Assembly (NCBI GenBank): GCA_943788245.1
Contig: CALSPN010000022.1
Coordinates: 165,484 to 229,483, forward strand
Direction: 5' to 3'
Length of the DNA: 64,000 bases
Source: an uncultured Verrucomicrobiae bacterium
GTDB taxonomy: Bacteria; Verrucomicrobiota; Verrucomicrobiia; Limisphaerales; AAA164-E04
The translations under genes and the position numbers were made by a program. Below, piece after piece: positions 54,001 to 62,927 of this stretch; the first letter of the stretch is position 1, and each line of letters starts with the position of its first letter. The notes under the pieces are model-generated. The model searched no databases. It saw nothing but the letters and a program-made list of their open reading frames with translations, and was not told the origin of the DNA.

Positions 54001-56482
54001 AGATACGGATCCAGCTGGTGGTATATCAGTGGGAAGTAACTACACTCTAGGTGTTAACACATCTGGCAAATACACTGTCGGTAAAGCAGCACCCACCATC
54101 ACTTGGGCAGATGCTACCATCACATACGGCGCAGGAATCGCTGCTGCTGAGTTAAACGCTTCTGTTCAAGAGGCTCCACTCAATGCAGCAGACAAAGGTG
54201 GTTCTTACAATTACCGCGTTGGTGATGCCTCTGGCGAGCCGGCACTTGGTGCCATGTTGGAAGCTGGTAAACACATTCTACATGTGACTTACACGCCTCA
54301 TGCGGACAATGCCAATGCATTTACTCCAAAGACAGCGACCATGGAACTTACTGTTAATCCTGCTAATTTGCGGGTAACTATTCCGGCTGTAAGCAATTAT
54401 ATCTATGGAGATCCCTTACCGAACATAGCGTTGACCGAATTGGTTTACGGCGACGGCAACGGTAATCTGGGGTTTGTGAACGGCGATGATAGTAGCGTAT
54501 TCAATCCATCCAATGGAGGAACTCAGCCCGTGGTTGCGATCAAACCTGGAGCAGGGATTGTAGATGGCGGGTTTACTGTTGCTAACTCACCGGCAATTAC
54601 CTTTTTCGGTCAAATGGGTGATGCAAAGAACTATAACGTAGACTTCATTGAAGGAACCATGGCTATAGCAAGAAGGCCTATCACGGTCAAAGCTGCTGAC
54701 ACTGCGACCACTTTTGGTGTTTCAGTTCCTCTCGGCCTTGAATACACAAATCTGGCACCCAATGAAACAGGTGATAGTCTTTCCAACGCAGGATTCGCAT
54801 TCCTGAGTGGACAAGCCGATATTGCCACATTGGCGCCCCAAAGTTACACCATTTTTGCGAACGGTGCCTTTGGAGATAACTATACAGTAACTCACGCAAC
54901 TGGCACATTGGTTGTCGGCAAAGCTGCCGCCACCATCAATGTAGCAGGCACCGCAGCTACGTATGACGGCACCGCAAAATCGGTCACGATTGAAACCGTG
55001 CCAGCTGGTTTAGCTACCGCTGTTACCTACAACGGTGAAGCTGCATTGCCCATCAACGCTGGGACCTACGCTGTGGCAGTTGAAGTCAGTGGAGCAAGTC
55101 ACTCAGGGTCGCTTGAAACGACCATAGTGATCAGTCCTGCTGCTGCGACTGTTACTCTAGGCGATCTAGCTCAGAACTATGATGGCACTGGCAAATCAGC
55201 TTCAGTGACAACGGATCCTGCAGGTGTTGCAGTCGGATTAACATACAACAACAATCCAGCTGGACCCACACAAGCCGGTTCTTACAGTATCGAGGCATCT
55301 GTCACAGATCCTAACTTCACTGGATCAGCAACTGGCACTCTTGTAATTGGCAAAGGCGTAGCTCAAATAGCTCTGTCCAACCTATCTCAGGTTGCTAATG
55401 GTAGCGCAAGAGCGGTTGGAGTTTCTACTTCACCTGCCGGGCTCACAACCGTCGTGACTTACGATGGAGCTGCGACTGCCCCATCCGCTGTCGGAACCTA
55501 CGCAGTAAGCGTCACAGTTCAAAGCGCTGACTACGACGGTAGTGCAGAGGGAACATTGACTATACTTGAAGCCGCTACCATCAGCATTGATGGTCTATTG
55601 GCTACGTATACAGGTGATCCTTTGACTCCAACGATCACTACCACTCCAGCTGGTTTGACGGTTAATGTGACGTATAACAAAAACCCTGCTGCTCCACATG
55701 AAGCAGGAACATACGAGGTAGTTGCCAATATTCAGGACGCAACCTACAGCGGTTCGGAGAAGGCAGTATTCGAAATCACCAAGTCATCAACGGCTACGAT
55801 CACCTTTGTTGCTAGTTCCCTGCAGGCGCCTTGGAATAATGTCCAAGCTCCACAGGTCACTACTGACCCTGCTGGTCTTGATGTTCGGATGACTTACAAT
55901 GGTAGTTTTGAACTTCCTTCCACACCGGGTGAATACGAAGTCACAGCCATTATCAATGACCGTAACGTCAGAGGTTCACAATCGGCTACGTTTACTATTG
56001 GGAAATCTGCTCAAACCATTACGTTCCCAGCCATTCCTAATTTGGCGATTAGCGGCAACCCAGTCATCCTGGTGTTGAGTGCTACTTCAAATTCAGGATT
56101 GCCTGTGAAATATATTGTTCTGAGAGGTGGAGCAACAGTTGATGGCAACCTTTTGACCATCTCACAACCAGGATTGATTTCTCTGACTGCTCAACAGCTG
56201 GGTAATGAAAATTACCTGCCTGCAGACGAAGTTGTTCGCTCATTCGAAGTTACCGGAACAGGTGTTCCTCTGGGAGCAGCCCAAACCGAAGCTTCTTTGA
56301 ATGACGATGGATCTGTCAGTCTTGGTGTCTCTGGAAGCCCATTCGAGTCATTGAGCATTTACTCCGCATCTGTGGTGGACGCTGAATTCAAGCCAATCGT
56401 CAAAATCGTGCTAGATGCTGATGGCAAGGGTTCATACAATACCGCTTCCGATGCAGATCAACGGTTCTTCCAAGTGAAGTAA
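51077..56482 (+). CDS. Giant secreted MBG-repeat (bacterial Ig-like) surface protein
   Basis: About 1801 residues from the Met at 51077, which gives a signal peptide (FLAAFVATLASVAQLFAADA); a GTG at 51029 would add 16 residues. The chain is a string of Ig-like MBG/YDG modules: about eleven diverged MBG_2-type units with the phrase D-x-T-(K/R)-x-(Y/F)G (LVDQTKVYG, ADDQTRVFG, AADTATTFG), interspersed with ITYG...LNA units, then five tandem MBG_3-type units (about residues 1280-1640) with YDGTAKSV, TTDPAG, VTYN and AGTY. The tail (about 130 residues) ends DQRFFQVK and may be a secretion or anchoring domain. No enzyme domain. Probably a surface adhesin or matrix protein. A terminator follows. Confidence 0.88.
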   Translation: MNRVMKLKPSGGCRTFLAAFVATLASVAQLFAADAVITWDNPADIVYGTGLSSTQLNASFTHSDTGAQLQGTTIYSPSDGTFLDAGNGQALTVTFTPNDAGLAQQTDTVFVNVAQAPLTATAASGTPQYGVAVANLRANLILPGNANVTYTGFVNNGVITDDESDITVLPVLDVAADATTNAGSSKPVTFATSPVANNYNITTVNGTLTVTKKPLVFTLVDQTKVYGENPLANDLDVQNDGVFGAAGFGRGNGWENAEETQVKVNQVHAVTAENGVGSYDITVNLDQVQAGVLDNYDVQINNGSYNVIKRDVVVNADTVLGGEQITYGAELPAIVPQYVIDTVAPWDLAVATTGNPLEVVEGLFTTPESLNLPAANSDASAAPYDITTSGAIVFGGNFNLIRNKETLLVNKATLDVKAADRNKITGAELPSLAVILPDSANQLKHGDAVEAIFDPYPPALKYDVVNFPALNDGPSVVQGTYNNAIIFDGVPTTTNYNIVTTNGKLVVTLQPAQVVWNPTSTTLTYGDALEADKHLNATTSTTYVDGGGTLQNLTGTTVYTTPDANGIPVVLVAGQELPAGTYAVTATFTPTPGQFVEFANGTFTRTITIGKASLKVTADDQTRVFGAVAFNGNAVTYDGFLLGDDANDLGTAPTVADPTSAGSDVADYPIIPSAGVSANYAFNYVSGKLTITQADTAVAWAPEAGDPAKAVTYGTALNATANLNAAGPAGVAGAISYSVNTSDARALTVPTNDVVATFTPTSPNYKSSTLTKTIHVVRREASVVPTGFDMVFGDTLPGISGTSDEANGGFLDGDGIVTTFSTDAVQGSDVGVYFITAEYEDSLGRLRNYTIKLSSGEDNRINVTQATLNIETLDVSSGVGQVETAGSLRLSGLKAEAAVLNGVELTVAQVTTAHTANELVIDADTKYNNTDSGLHASVIGLDLLGRVFNAGKLPQIAVTGFANTVAAEFDINTVLDTDPAGGISVGSNYTLGVNTSGKYTVGKAAPTITWADATITYGAGIAAAELNASVQEAPLNAADKGGSYNYRVGDASGEPALGAMLEAGKHILHVTYTPHADNANAFTPKTATMELTVNPANLRVTIPAVSNYIYGDPLPNIALTELVYGDGNGNLGFVNGDDSSVFNPSNGGTQPVVAIKPGAGIVDGGFTVANSPAITFFGQMGDAKNYNVDFIEGTMAIARRPITVKAADTATTFGVSVPLGLEYTNLAPNETGDSLSNAGFAFLSGQADIATLAPQSYTIFANGAFGDNYTVTHATGTLVVGKAAATINVAGTAATYDGTAKSVTIETVPAGLATAVTYNGEAALPINAGTYAVAVEVSGASHSGSLETTIVISPAAATVTLGDLAQNYDGTGKSASVTTDPAGVAVGLTYNNNPAGPTQAGSYSIEASVTDPNFTGSATGTLVIGKGVAQIALSNLSQVANGSARAVGVSTSPAGLTTVVTYDGAATAPSAVGTYAVSVTVQSADYDGSAEGTLTILEAATISIDGLLATYTGDPLTPTITTTPAGLTVNVTYNKNPAAPHEAGTYEVVANIQDATYSGSEKAVFEITKSSTATITFVASSLQAPWNNVQAPQVTTDPAGLDVRMTYNGSFELPSTPGEYEVTAIINDRNVRGSQSATFTIGKSAQTITFPAIPNLAISGNPVILVLSATSNSGLPVKYIVLRGGATVDGNLLTISQPGLISLTAQQLGNENYLPADEVVRSFEVTGTGVPLGAAQTEASLNDDGSVSLGVSGSPFESLSIYSASVVDAEFKPIVKIVLDADGKGSYNTASDADQRFFQVK
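54916..55995 (+). repeat. Five tandem MBG_3-type modules
   Basis: Five successive segments of about 72 codons. Each carries a variant of YDGT-(A/G)-KS, (T/V)-x-PAG-(L/V), VTYNG or VTYNNNP, AG-(T/S)-Y and ending with TL-x-IGK or similar. They differ substantially in sequence, so recombination between them should be rare. Confidence 0.7.
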
Positions 56483-56517
56483 CCTAGTATTAGCGTTTCA
56501 TAACTTTATCATGCAAG

Positions 56518-56551
56518 CCAGGGGCAGTTCGTCTGCCCCTGGTCTTTTTTT
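56518..56551 (+). terminator. Strong Rho-independent terminator after the MBG gene
   Basis: CCAGGGGCAG (56518-56527) pairs perfectly with CTGCCCCTGG (56533-56542) around a five-base loop, followed by a run of T to 56551. It lies only 20 bases before the flippase start. Confidence 0.93.
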
Positions 56552-56571
56552 GTCCAAAAACGGAGTCAGAT

Positions 56572-57858
56572 ATGGTGTGGATTAAAAAAATTGTTGGCTT
56601 TTTGAACGGCCGGTTATTGAAAGACTTGAGTTTAACGGTCTTGCTACAGCTTTTTGCTCGACTCTTTCAAATGCTTGGCATGTTTCATGTCGCTAATTGT
56701 TATGGCGACTTGAATGGGGAATCAAACAAAGCCTTGGTCTCTGCACAATATGTCCAATTCATACTCACTTTTGGTTTAGATATCGTAGCTGTGCGCCATC
56801 TGGCTGCGAAATCCATAATCTTTGAACAGTTAATCTCGAGTTTGTTTACCATACGACTTTGTCTTTATGGGATAACATCCATCCTTTGGTTCATGGGGTT
56901 ATGGTCCATGAATTTGTCACCAGAGGAATCAATTCTATGGTGCGCTGCAATCTTGAATCTCTTTGTGCTTGGTATGAATTTTCAGTGGGTTTTTCAAGGG
57001 CTCCAAAAAATGCCTCTGTTCTCATTGATTCAATCGCTGACCTCTATTGTCATAGCCTTCTATTTTCTTCTGGTATTCAGACCTGGTATTAATATGGGAG
57101 CTGATTTATGGGTAATGGGTATCGTACAGGCTTTCGTTACCATTGGTTCCTGGTACTACATACGATGCCAATGGCGTGTTTATCTCATTAACTTCAGTGA
57201 TATCAAAAAACTACTTCAATTTGTAGTCGAAGGTCTACCGAACTGGATATTTGGTCTTTTTTACAACACACTGATTACTTTTGGAATGTTGAGTATCAAA
57301 AGTCTTACTTCAACCGGAGACTTTGCAAATCAGGATGATTCTTATGCCAATCTATCGCGCATTGCCATGGCAACACAAATGATCCTGGCCTTTGGAGGGT
57401 CGGTTATCTATACACGGGTGGTTGTCTGGAGAAACGAAAGAAGCGACTTCTTTTTCAGAGTAACACTGATATGTGGAATGGTTATTCTTGCCGGCCTGCT
57501 GAGTTGTGGGGTTTTACATCTGGCATACCCGTGGTTGTATCCCTTGTTATTCCCCGATGAAATATTTCATTCAGCCGGGCCTTATCTTTCCATCACTGTC
57601 TTTGGACGTTTTCTAGGACTGACTAGTGGTATTCTTGTTTGGAGTTTACTTGCGTACCACAGAGACTGGCTGACTGTTCAATGCGCCATTGTACCGGTAT
57701 TGGTCAGTGTCATATTACATTTTTATTTTGTGCCTCGGTATGGTTTAGTTGCAACCACATGGTTATATGTAGGTGGAGAGCTTGGGCTTTTTATATGTTG
57801 TTTTGCCGCATTCATTCACTTGAAGAAACAAATTCTAAAACCCAGTCATGAAAAATAG
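56572..57858 (+). CDS. Polysaccharide flippase (Wzx/oligosaccharide flippase family)
   Basis: A 428-residue polytopic membrane protein with about 12-14 helices, in line with the Wzx/MATE-like flippases that move lipid-linked oligosaccharides across the inner membrane. N-terminal pattern LLQLFARLFQMLGMFHVANC, then GLDIVAVRHLA and FNLFVLGMNFQWVFQGLQ-like segments are typical of the family (the FQG motif included). Basic residues cluster at the C-terminus (HLKKQILKPSHEK). The stop codon overlaps the start of the FkbM gene by eleven bases, so the two are translationally coupled. No glycosyltransferase is adjacent. Its substrate cannot be deduced. Confidence 0.88.
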   Translation: MVWIKKIVGFLNGRLLKDLSLTVLLQLFARLFQMLGMFHVANCYGDLNGESNKALVSAQYVQFILTFGLDIVAVRHLAAKSIIFEQLISSLFTIRLCLYGITSILWFMGLWSMNLSPEESILWCAAILNLFVLGMNFQWVFQGLQKMPLFSLIQSLTSIVIAFYFLLVFRPGINMGADLWVMGIVQAFVTIGSWYYIRCQWRVYLINFSDIKKLLQFVVEGLPNWIFGLFYNTLITFGMLSIKSLTSTGDFANQDDSYANLSRIAMATQMILAFGGSVIYTRVVVWRNERSDFFFRVTLICGMVILAGLLSCGVLHLAYPWLYPLLFPDEIFHSAGPYLSITVFGRFLGLTSGILVWSLLAYHRDWLTVQCAIVPVLVSVILHFYFVPRYGLVATTWLYVGGELGLFICCFAAFIHLKKQILKPSHEK

Positions 57859-58760
57859 CGCACGGCATCTCCTTCAATGCTACCGGACATGGAGTCATTT
57901 GCGTCATTATACCGGTTTGTTTTCACTCTCTGATGCTTTGCTTCAAATTCATCGTGTGGCTTTTCCGGCTCGACTGAATGACTTCTTAGCCAGCAAAGGT
58001 TTCAAGCGCATCTTACGGATTACTGATAACACCAAAAGTGATCAACACGTCCAAATCCATTGTAAATCCGCTTCATCTTGATTTTCTCTGGAATGGTGTC
58101 CTTGATAACAATTTATTCTTCATGGTGGAACAGGAATGCTCCGATCTGAATCCACACTGCTACACAACGTTTCCCATTCAAATCAATGACACACGTCACG
58201 TCATTGATGTTGGCGCATGCGAAGGCTTGTTTGCCTTTCGAATGGCAAAATTAATTGATCAAGTAAAGGTCCACTGCTTTGAACCCAGTCCAATCATGGC
58301 TGATTTGATACACGAGGGAGCAAGGATGAATGGCGTATCGGATTCTGTGCTAGTAGAATCCGATGCACTTCTGGATCAAAAGGGTTTTGTAAAATTCGTG
58401 GCATCCGAGTCACCGGATGCGGGACGTGTCATACCTAGTTCCCACGATGACCTGGGTGCGATCAAGTCCAACAGCCTGGATAATTACTGTGATGAAATCG
58501 GGCTGAAATTAAGCTCTTCAGACCTGATCAAAATTGATGCTGAAGGCAGTGATTTCGATGTCCTGAAGGGGGCTCGTCATGTAATCGAAACCTGCAGACC
58601 ACAAATTGCAGTCACAACATATCACCAGGATGATCACGCAGAATCCATTTTTCGTTGGTTAAATGAACTGGATCTCGGGTATTCATTTCGCTTGAAAGGG
58701 TTCTCTTTCTGGACGAGCAAACCCAGACCAGTGTTGTTGCAAGCAAGCACATTGAAATAA
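57848..58760 (+). pseudogene. FkbM-family methyltransferase, probably split by a frameshift
   Basis: The C-terminal frame (58038-58760) is an FkbM methyltransferase: VIDVGACEGLFAFRMA (SAM site), VHCFEPSPIMADLI, and LIKIDAEGSDFDVLKGARHV. Its only starts (GTG at 58038) lack a ribosome site. A frame beginning at 57848 overlaps the flippase stop by 11 bases, runs to 58081 and looks like the missing N-terminal region (RLNDFLASKGFKRILRI). The simplest repair removes one base between 57990 and 58081, for example one C at 58051-58052, giving a protein of about 304 residues. FkbM enzymes O-methylate sugars or polyketides; with the flippase this suggests modification of a surface glycan. Two separate genes cannot be excluded. 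Confidence 0.6.
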
Positions 58761-59110
58761 TAATCATATCATCATGCAATGATGCAACTGCTGCCTATGC
58801 GTGGTAACTGTAATTTGCGCTCACGATCGTATTTTCAATTGTATCAGGCCACTCATCTAATTTGAGTTGGAGTAAATGTCATGCTTGATGGCCTTTGGTA
58901 AAGCTCAATCGCTACCTCTGTTCGGGCCTTGTCCGATTCATGGCAGAATTTGAAAGTGGCATCGCCTGTAAAAGTCTGTCTCCAGACAAGTAATTTGTAT
59001 AATCAATTCCACAGTCCTAACTTCAGCCATAAGTATCATGCCTATATTACTCAGTCTTCACTTTGACTGAACTATCAAATCCATTTTGACGGTGCGTGTT
59101 GCCTTTTCAA
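58761..59110. other. Intergenic region, no gene seen
   Basis: About 350 bases between the FkbM-type gene and dnaE, which converge. A small hairpin (CATCAT/ATGATG near 58772-58786) follows the FkbM stop. No strong terminator, tRNA or protein-like frame was found. Confidence 0.4.
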
Positions 59111-62100
59111 TCAGTCGGATTCCTCCCTGCGTTTTTTCTCCCATCTGGGTTTTGCACGTTCAGGCAGTTCTTTGTCCACCTTGACGTAATAGGCTTGTTT
59201 TCCGAAGAGCGTTTCGATGGCTTGCTGGATTTTGGTGCTGGGGTGAACCTGATATTTTTCATGAGGTTCGAGAAAAGCAAAACGCCCGTTTGGTTTTGTG
59301 AAACATAGAATAATAGGACAGCTTCCCTTGTGTGTCTGAACGAGTTGCACCAATGACTCAAGCTTTTCGGCGGAAAAAGTGTTCATCGGTATCCTGAAGT
59401 GGATCTGCTGGGTAAATCGTTTGGGTGCGTCCTCAAGTGGAAGAAGCTCCTGAGGGAAAAGTTTAGGGCGATCCTCGGCGTTATTGACTTCTCCAATCAC
59501 CATGAGCGTCTTGTTGGGTTCAAACAAATGTCGATACCGGTCATAGTTTTCGTTCATGCACAGGATCTGGACGGTACCCTCCAGATCCTCAAGAGTGATC
59601 ATGGCATAGGGTTTACCGCTTTTTTTGGAAAAGCCCTGCTGAATGGCTGATATCATTCCACCGATTCGAGTCATGCTTCGATCGGGTAATTCTCCGATAG
59701 TTTTCGAATTGCCCAAACTATAATGCTTCAATATCCATTCAAACGGATTCAGTGGATGACCAGACACATAAAAACCCAACAGCTCTTTTTCGGCCAACAG
59801 CCTTTCACTGATTGGCCATTCCTTCAACATGTCAGACTCTGTAATCTCAATATTCTCCGGTTCATCCATGGCTCCGAAGAGTGAAGTCTGCCCTTTGGAA
59901 CGATCGGCCGCCACGCTTGCGGCTCTCGACAAGGCTTTATCAACAAGACCAAACAAAGAGGCCCTATTTAAACCAAGACAATCACAAGCACCTGACTTGA
60001 TCAAAGCTTCCAGTACTTTGCGTCCCAGCGACCGACCATCGACACGCATGCAAAGATCATATAGCGTCGTGAACTTTTCTCCCTCATCCCGCGCTGTCAA
60101 GATTTGCTGAACGGCTACCTCACCTACTCCTTTGATCGCTGCCATACCGAAACGGATGACTTTTCCCCCTTGAGCGGGAGCAAAAACCACTCGGCTCTCA
60201 TTGACATCCGGTGGCTGAACCTCCACACCCATCTGCTTGGCTTCCTCGATAAGGATAGTCAACTTGGCAGTATCACCCATGTCATTGGTCATCATCGCCG
60301 CCAGAAATTCGACCGGGTAATGTGCTTTCAAGTAAGCGGTCTGATAGGCGACAACTGCGTAAGCGGCAGCATGTGATTTGTTGAATCCGTATCCTGCAAA
60401 TTTTTCCAATAGATCGAAAACTTCATTGGCTTTGCTTGCGGGAATTTTATTACATTCAGCACAGCCTTCAACGAACAGTTTTCGGTGTTCCTGCATGACC
60501 TCGACCTTTTTCTTGCCCATGGCTCGACGTAAAAGATCGGCTCCTCCGAGCGTATAACCGGCAAGAATTTGAGCTGCCTGCATGACCTGTTCCTGATAAA
60601 TCATGATCCCATAGGTTTCGTTACAAATGGGTTCAAGCAAGGCATGCGGATACTCAATGTTCACCTCTCCATGTCTTCGCCTGATAAAGTCGGGTATCAG
60701 ATCCATTGGTCCAGGACGATACAGAGATACCAATGCCGTGATGTGCTCCACGGAAGCGATCTGGAATTTACGGCACAGGTCACGCATGCCACCCGATTCC
60801 AACTGAAATACTCCGACGGTATTGCCTTTGTTCAGCAAATCATAAGTGTCCTGATCATCAAGAGGCAGGAGTTCCACATCGATGTCTATTCCTTTCGTTA
60901 ATTTGACCATCTCACAGCAATTTCGAATGACGGACAGTGTTTTCAACCCAAGAAAATCCATTTTCAGAAGGCCGAGATCACCTACTGGATTCATGGCGTA
61001 TTGCGTGACTGTGCCGCCCTCGTCGTCCTGTTTCAGGGGGAGAACATTATAAAGAGGTTCGGCGCCAATCACCACAGCTGCTGCGTGAACCGAGCAATTA
61101 CGTGATACGTCCTCCAGAACAAAAGCTGTATCGATGAGTTCCCTTGTAACCTCCTCACTATCGTAGGCTTGCTTGAGATCGGGAGATTTCTCAAGTGATT
61201 TGGTCAGGTTAATCTTGAGATCGTTAGGAACCATTTTGGCCAGTCGATCTACTTCTCCATAGCTTAATCCCATCACTCGACCTACATCTCGAATCACAGA
61301 TTTAGCTCCCATCGTACCAAAGGTGCCAATCTGGGCGACACACTCCCGACCATACTTTTGCCGTGTATATTCGATGACGTCTGCGCGCTGATCATCTGCA
61401 AAATCGATATCAATATCCGGAGGATTGACGCGTTCTGGATTCAAAAACCTTTCAAAGAGTAATCCATATCTGATTGGATCCACATTGCTGATTTCCAGAA
61501 GATAGGTGACCAAGGATCCTGCGGCAGATCCGCGGGCGACACAGGCTATTCCTTTTTCTCGACCGTATTGAACAAAATCACCCACAATCAAAAAGTAACT
61601 GACAAACCCCATTTGCTCGATAACACTCATTTCCGAATCGAGTCTTTCCGTCAATACCTTGGCAGCTGCTGCGATTTCGGTATCCTCCATCGCTTTTTCG
61701 GGTTTGTAATCAGGTTGATCCTTGGTTTCCTTCAGGCCTTTGTAAGTAGGCAGTTTAGTTGGATCCACCACTCGCTCGACGATGAATTTTTCACCATCAA
61801 CGCGAACATCCATTTCATAGCGCTTATACATTCCCTTGGCGAGGAGGTGACGAAGGTAGCCTTCACGCGTGAAATGTTCAGGCGCTTCAAAGACAGGATA
61901 ATGGAGTTCGCCAAAATTTATTTCCAGGTCACACTTTTCCGCGATTTCCAGCGTGTTCTTGACGGCATCGGGTATTTCCTTGAACAACTCGGCCATTTCT
62001 TCCGCTGAGCGTAGATAGAATTGCTCGGGGACATAGCTCATACGCTTTGTATCGTTCAGCTGTGACTGTGTGCCGATGCAAATCAGCGAGTCATGTGCAT

Positions 62101-62758
62101 GTGAATGTTCCTTCTTTATATAATGGACATCATTGGTTGCAACCATTTTGAGGCCGAAATCATCCGCCCAATTGATCAGTTGACGATTGACAATCTGCTG
62201 TTCTGGAATGCCATGATTCTGGAGTTCCAGAAAAAAGTTTTCGTGGCCAAACGTTTGTTTGAACCAGTCGATGGCATTGCGAGCCTCCTTGAGTTTCTCA
62301 TGAGTGATCAAGGCAGGTATTTCACTGGCCAGGCACCCGGAAAGAGCTATCAAACCTTCCTTGTGCTCCCCCAGAATATCCTTATCGATGCGGGGTTTGT
62401 AATAGTAACCTTCAAGATGTGCGTCTGATACCAGTCTGACCAGATTCTTGTAGCCAATCTCGTTTTGCGCCAAAAGCACAAGATGGTTGTAAACCTCCTT
62501 GCCGCCTATACTGGATTTCTTTTCCAGTCGACTACCGGGTGCGACGTAAACTTCGCATCCAATGATGGGTTTGATACCGGCTTTTCGTGCCGCCTGGTAG
62601 AACTCGATTGCCCCATACATGACACCGTGATCTGTCATTGCCATGGCAGGAAACTCCAGTTTGGACGCATGCTCCATAAGCCGGTCGATCCGGCAGGCTG
62701 CATCCAACAGTGAATACTCTGTATGAAGGTGTAAATGGACGAATTCGGCTTTCCCCAT
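59111..62758 (-). CDS. dnaE: DNA polymerase III alpha subunit
   Basis: About 1215 residues from the Met at 62758 (MGKAEFVHLHLHTEYSLLDA), which puts the PHP domain at the very N-terminus as in the family; the frame is open 19 codons further. This is the replicative polymerase subunit. Landmarks: PHP histidines HLHLH, PDIDIDFADDQRADVI with catalytic aspartates, IMIYQEQVMQAAQILAGY and GGADLLRRAMGKKK in the polymerase core, FAGYGFNKSHAAAYAVVAYQ, the helix-hairpin-helix GMAAIKGVGEVAVQQI, and the OB-fold (MTRIGGMISAIQQGFSKKSG). It ends basic (RPRWEKKRREESD-like). It is DnaE1-sized and transcribed away from the following propeller gene's direction of entry, on the same strand. Confidence 0.97.
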   Translation of the reverse strand: MGKAEFVHLHLHTEYSLLDAACRIDRLMEHASKLEFPAMAMTDHGVMYGAIEFYQAARKAGIKPIIGCEVYVAPGSRLEKKSSIGGKEVYNHLVLLAQNEIGYKNLVRLVSDAHLEGYYYKPRIDKDILGEHKEGLIALSGCLASEIPALITHEKLKEARNAIDWFKQTFGHENFFLELQNHGIPEQQIVNRQLINWADDFGLKMVATNDVHYIKKEHSHAHDSLICIGTQSQLNDTKRMSYVPEQFYLRSAEEMAELFKEIPDAVKNTLEIAEKCDLEINFGELHYPVFEAPEHFTREGYLRHLLAKGMYKRYEMDVRVDGEKFIVERVVDPTKLPTYKGLKETKDQPDYKPEKAMEDTEIAAAAKVLTERLDSEMSVIEQMGFVSYFLIVGDFVQYGREKGIACVARGSAAGSLVTYLLEISNVDPIRYGLLFERFLNPERVNPPDIDIDFADDQRADVIEYTRQKYGRECVAQIGTFGTMGAKSVIRDVGRVMGLSYGEVDRLAKMVPNDLKINLTKSLEKSPDLKQAYDSEEVTRELIDTAFVLEDVSRNCSVHAAAVVIGAEPLYNVLPLKQDDEGGTVTQYAMNPVGDLGLLKMDFLGLKTLSVIRNCCEMVKLTKGIDIDVELLPLDDQDTYDLLNKGNTVGVFQLESGGMRDLCRKFQIASVEHITALVSLYRPGPMDLIPDFIRRRHGEVNIEYPHALLEPICNETYGIMIYQEQVMQAAQILAGYTLGGADLLRRAMGKKKVEVMQEHRKLFVEGCAECNKIPASKANEVFDLLEKFAGYGFNKSHAAAYAVVAYQTAYLKAHYPVEFLAAMMTNDMGDTAKLTILIEEAKQMGVEVQPPDVNESRVVFAPAQGGKVIRFGMAAIKGVGEVAVQQILTARDEGEKFTTLYDLCMRVDGRSLGRKVLEALIKSGACDCLGLNRASLFGLVDKALSRAASVAADRSKGQTSLFGAMDEPENIEITESDMLKEWPISERLLAEKELLGFYVSGHPLNPFEWILKHYSLGNSKTIGELPDRSMTRIGGMISAIQQGFSKKSGKPYAMITLEDLEGTVQILCMNENYDRYRHLFEPNKTLMVIGEVNNAEDRPKLFPQELLPLEDAPKRFTQQIHFRIPMNTFSAEKLESLVQLVQTHKGSCPIILCFTKPNGRFAFLEPHEKYQVHPSTKIQQAIETLFGKQAYYVKVDKELPERAKPRWEKKRREESD

Positions 62759-62927
62759 GGAAGATATTATAGCCGCTGCCGAGTTGGAGCCAAAGAGCAA
62801 ATTGACAGCAAACAAAAGGTTCTTGCCTTACAATGGTTTTTTCGTCTCCATGCAGTATTTCAAGAGGGGTATGCATGCGCCATCATCTACTGTCTGGATT
62901 CAATCACGTGACCGTGTTGATGGGGTC

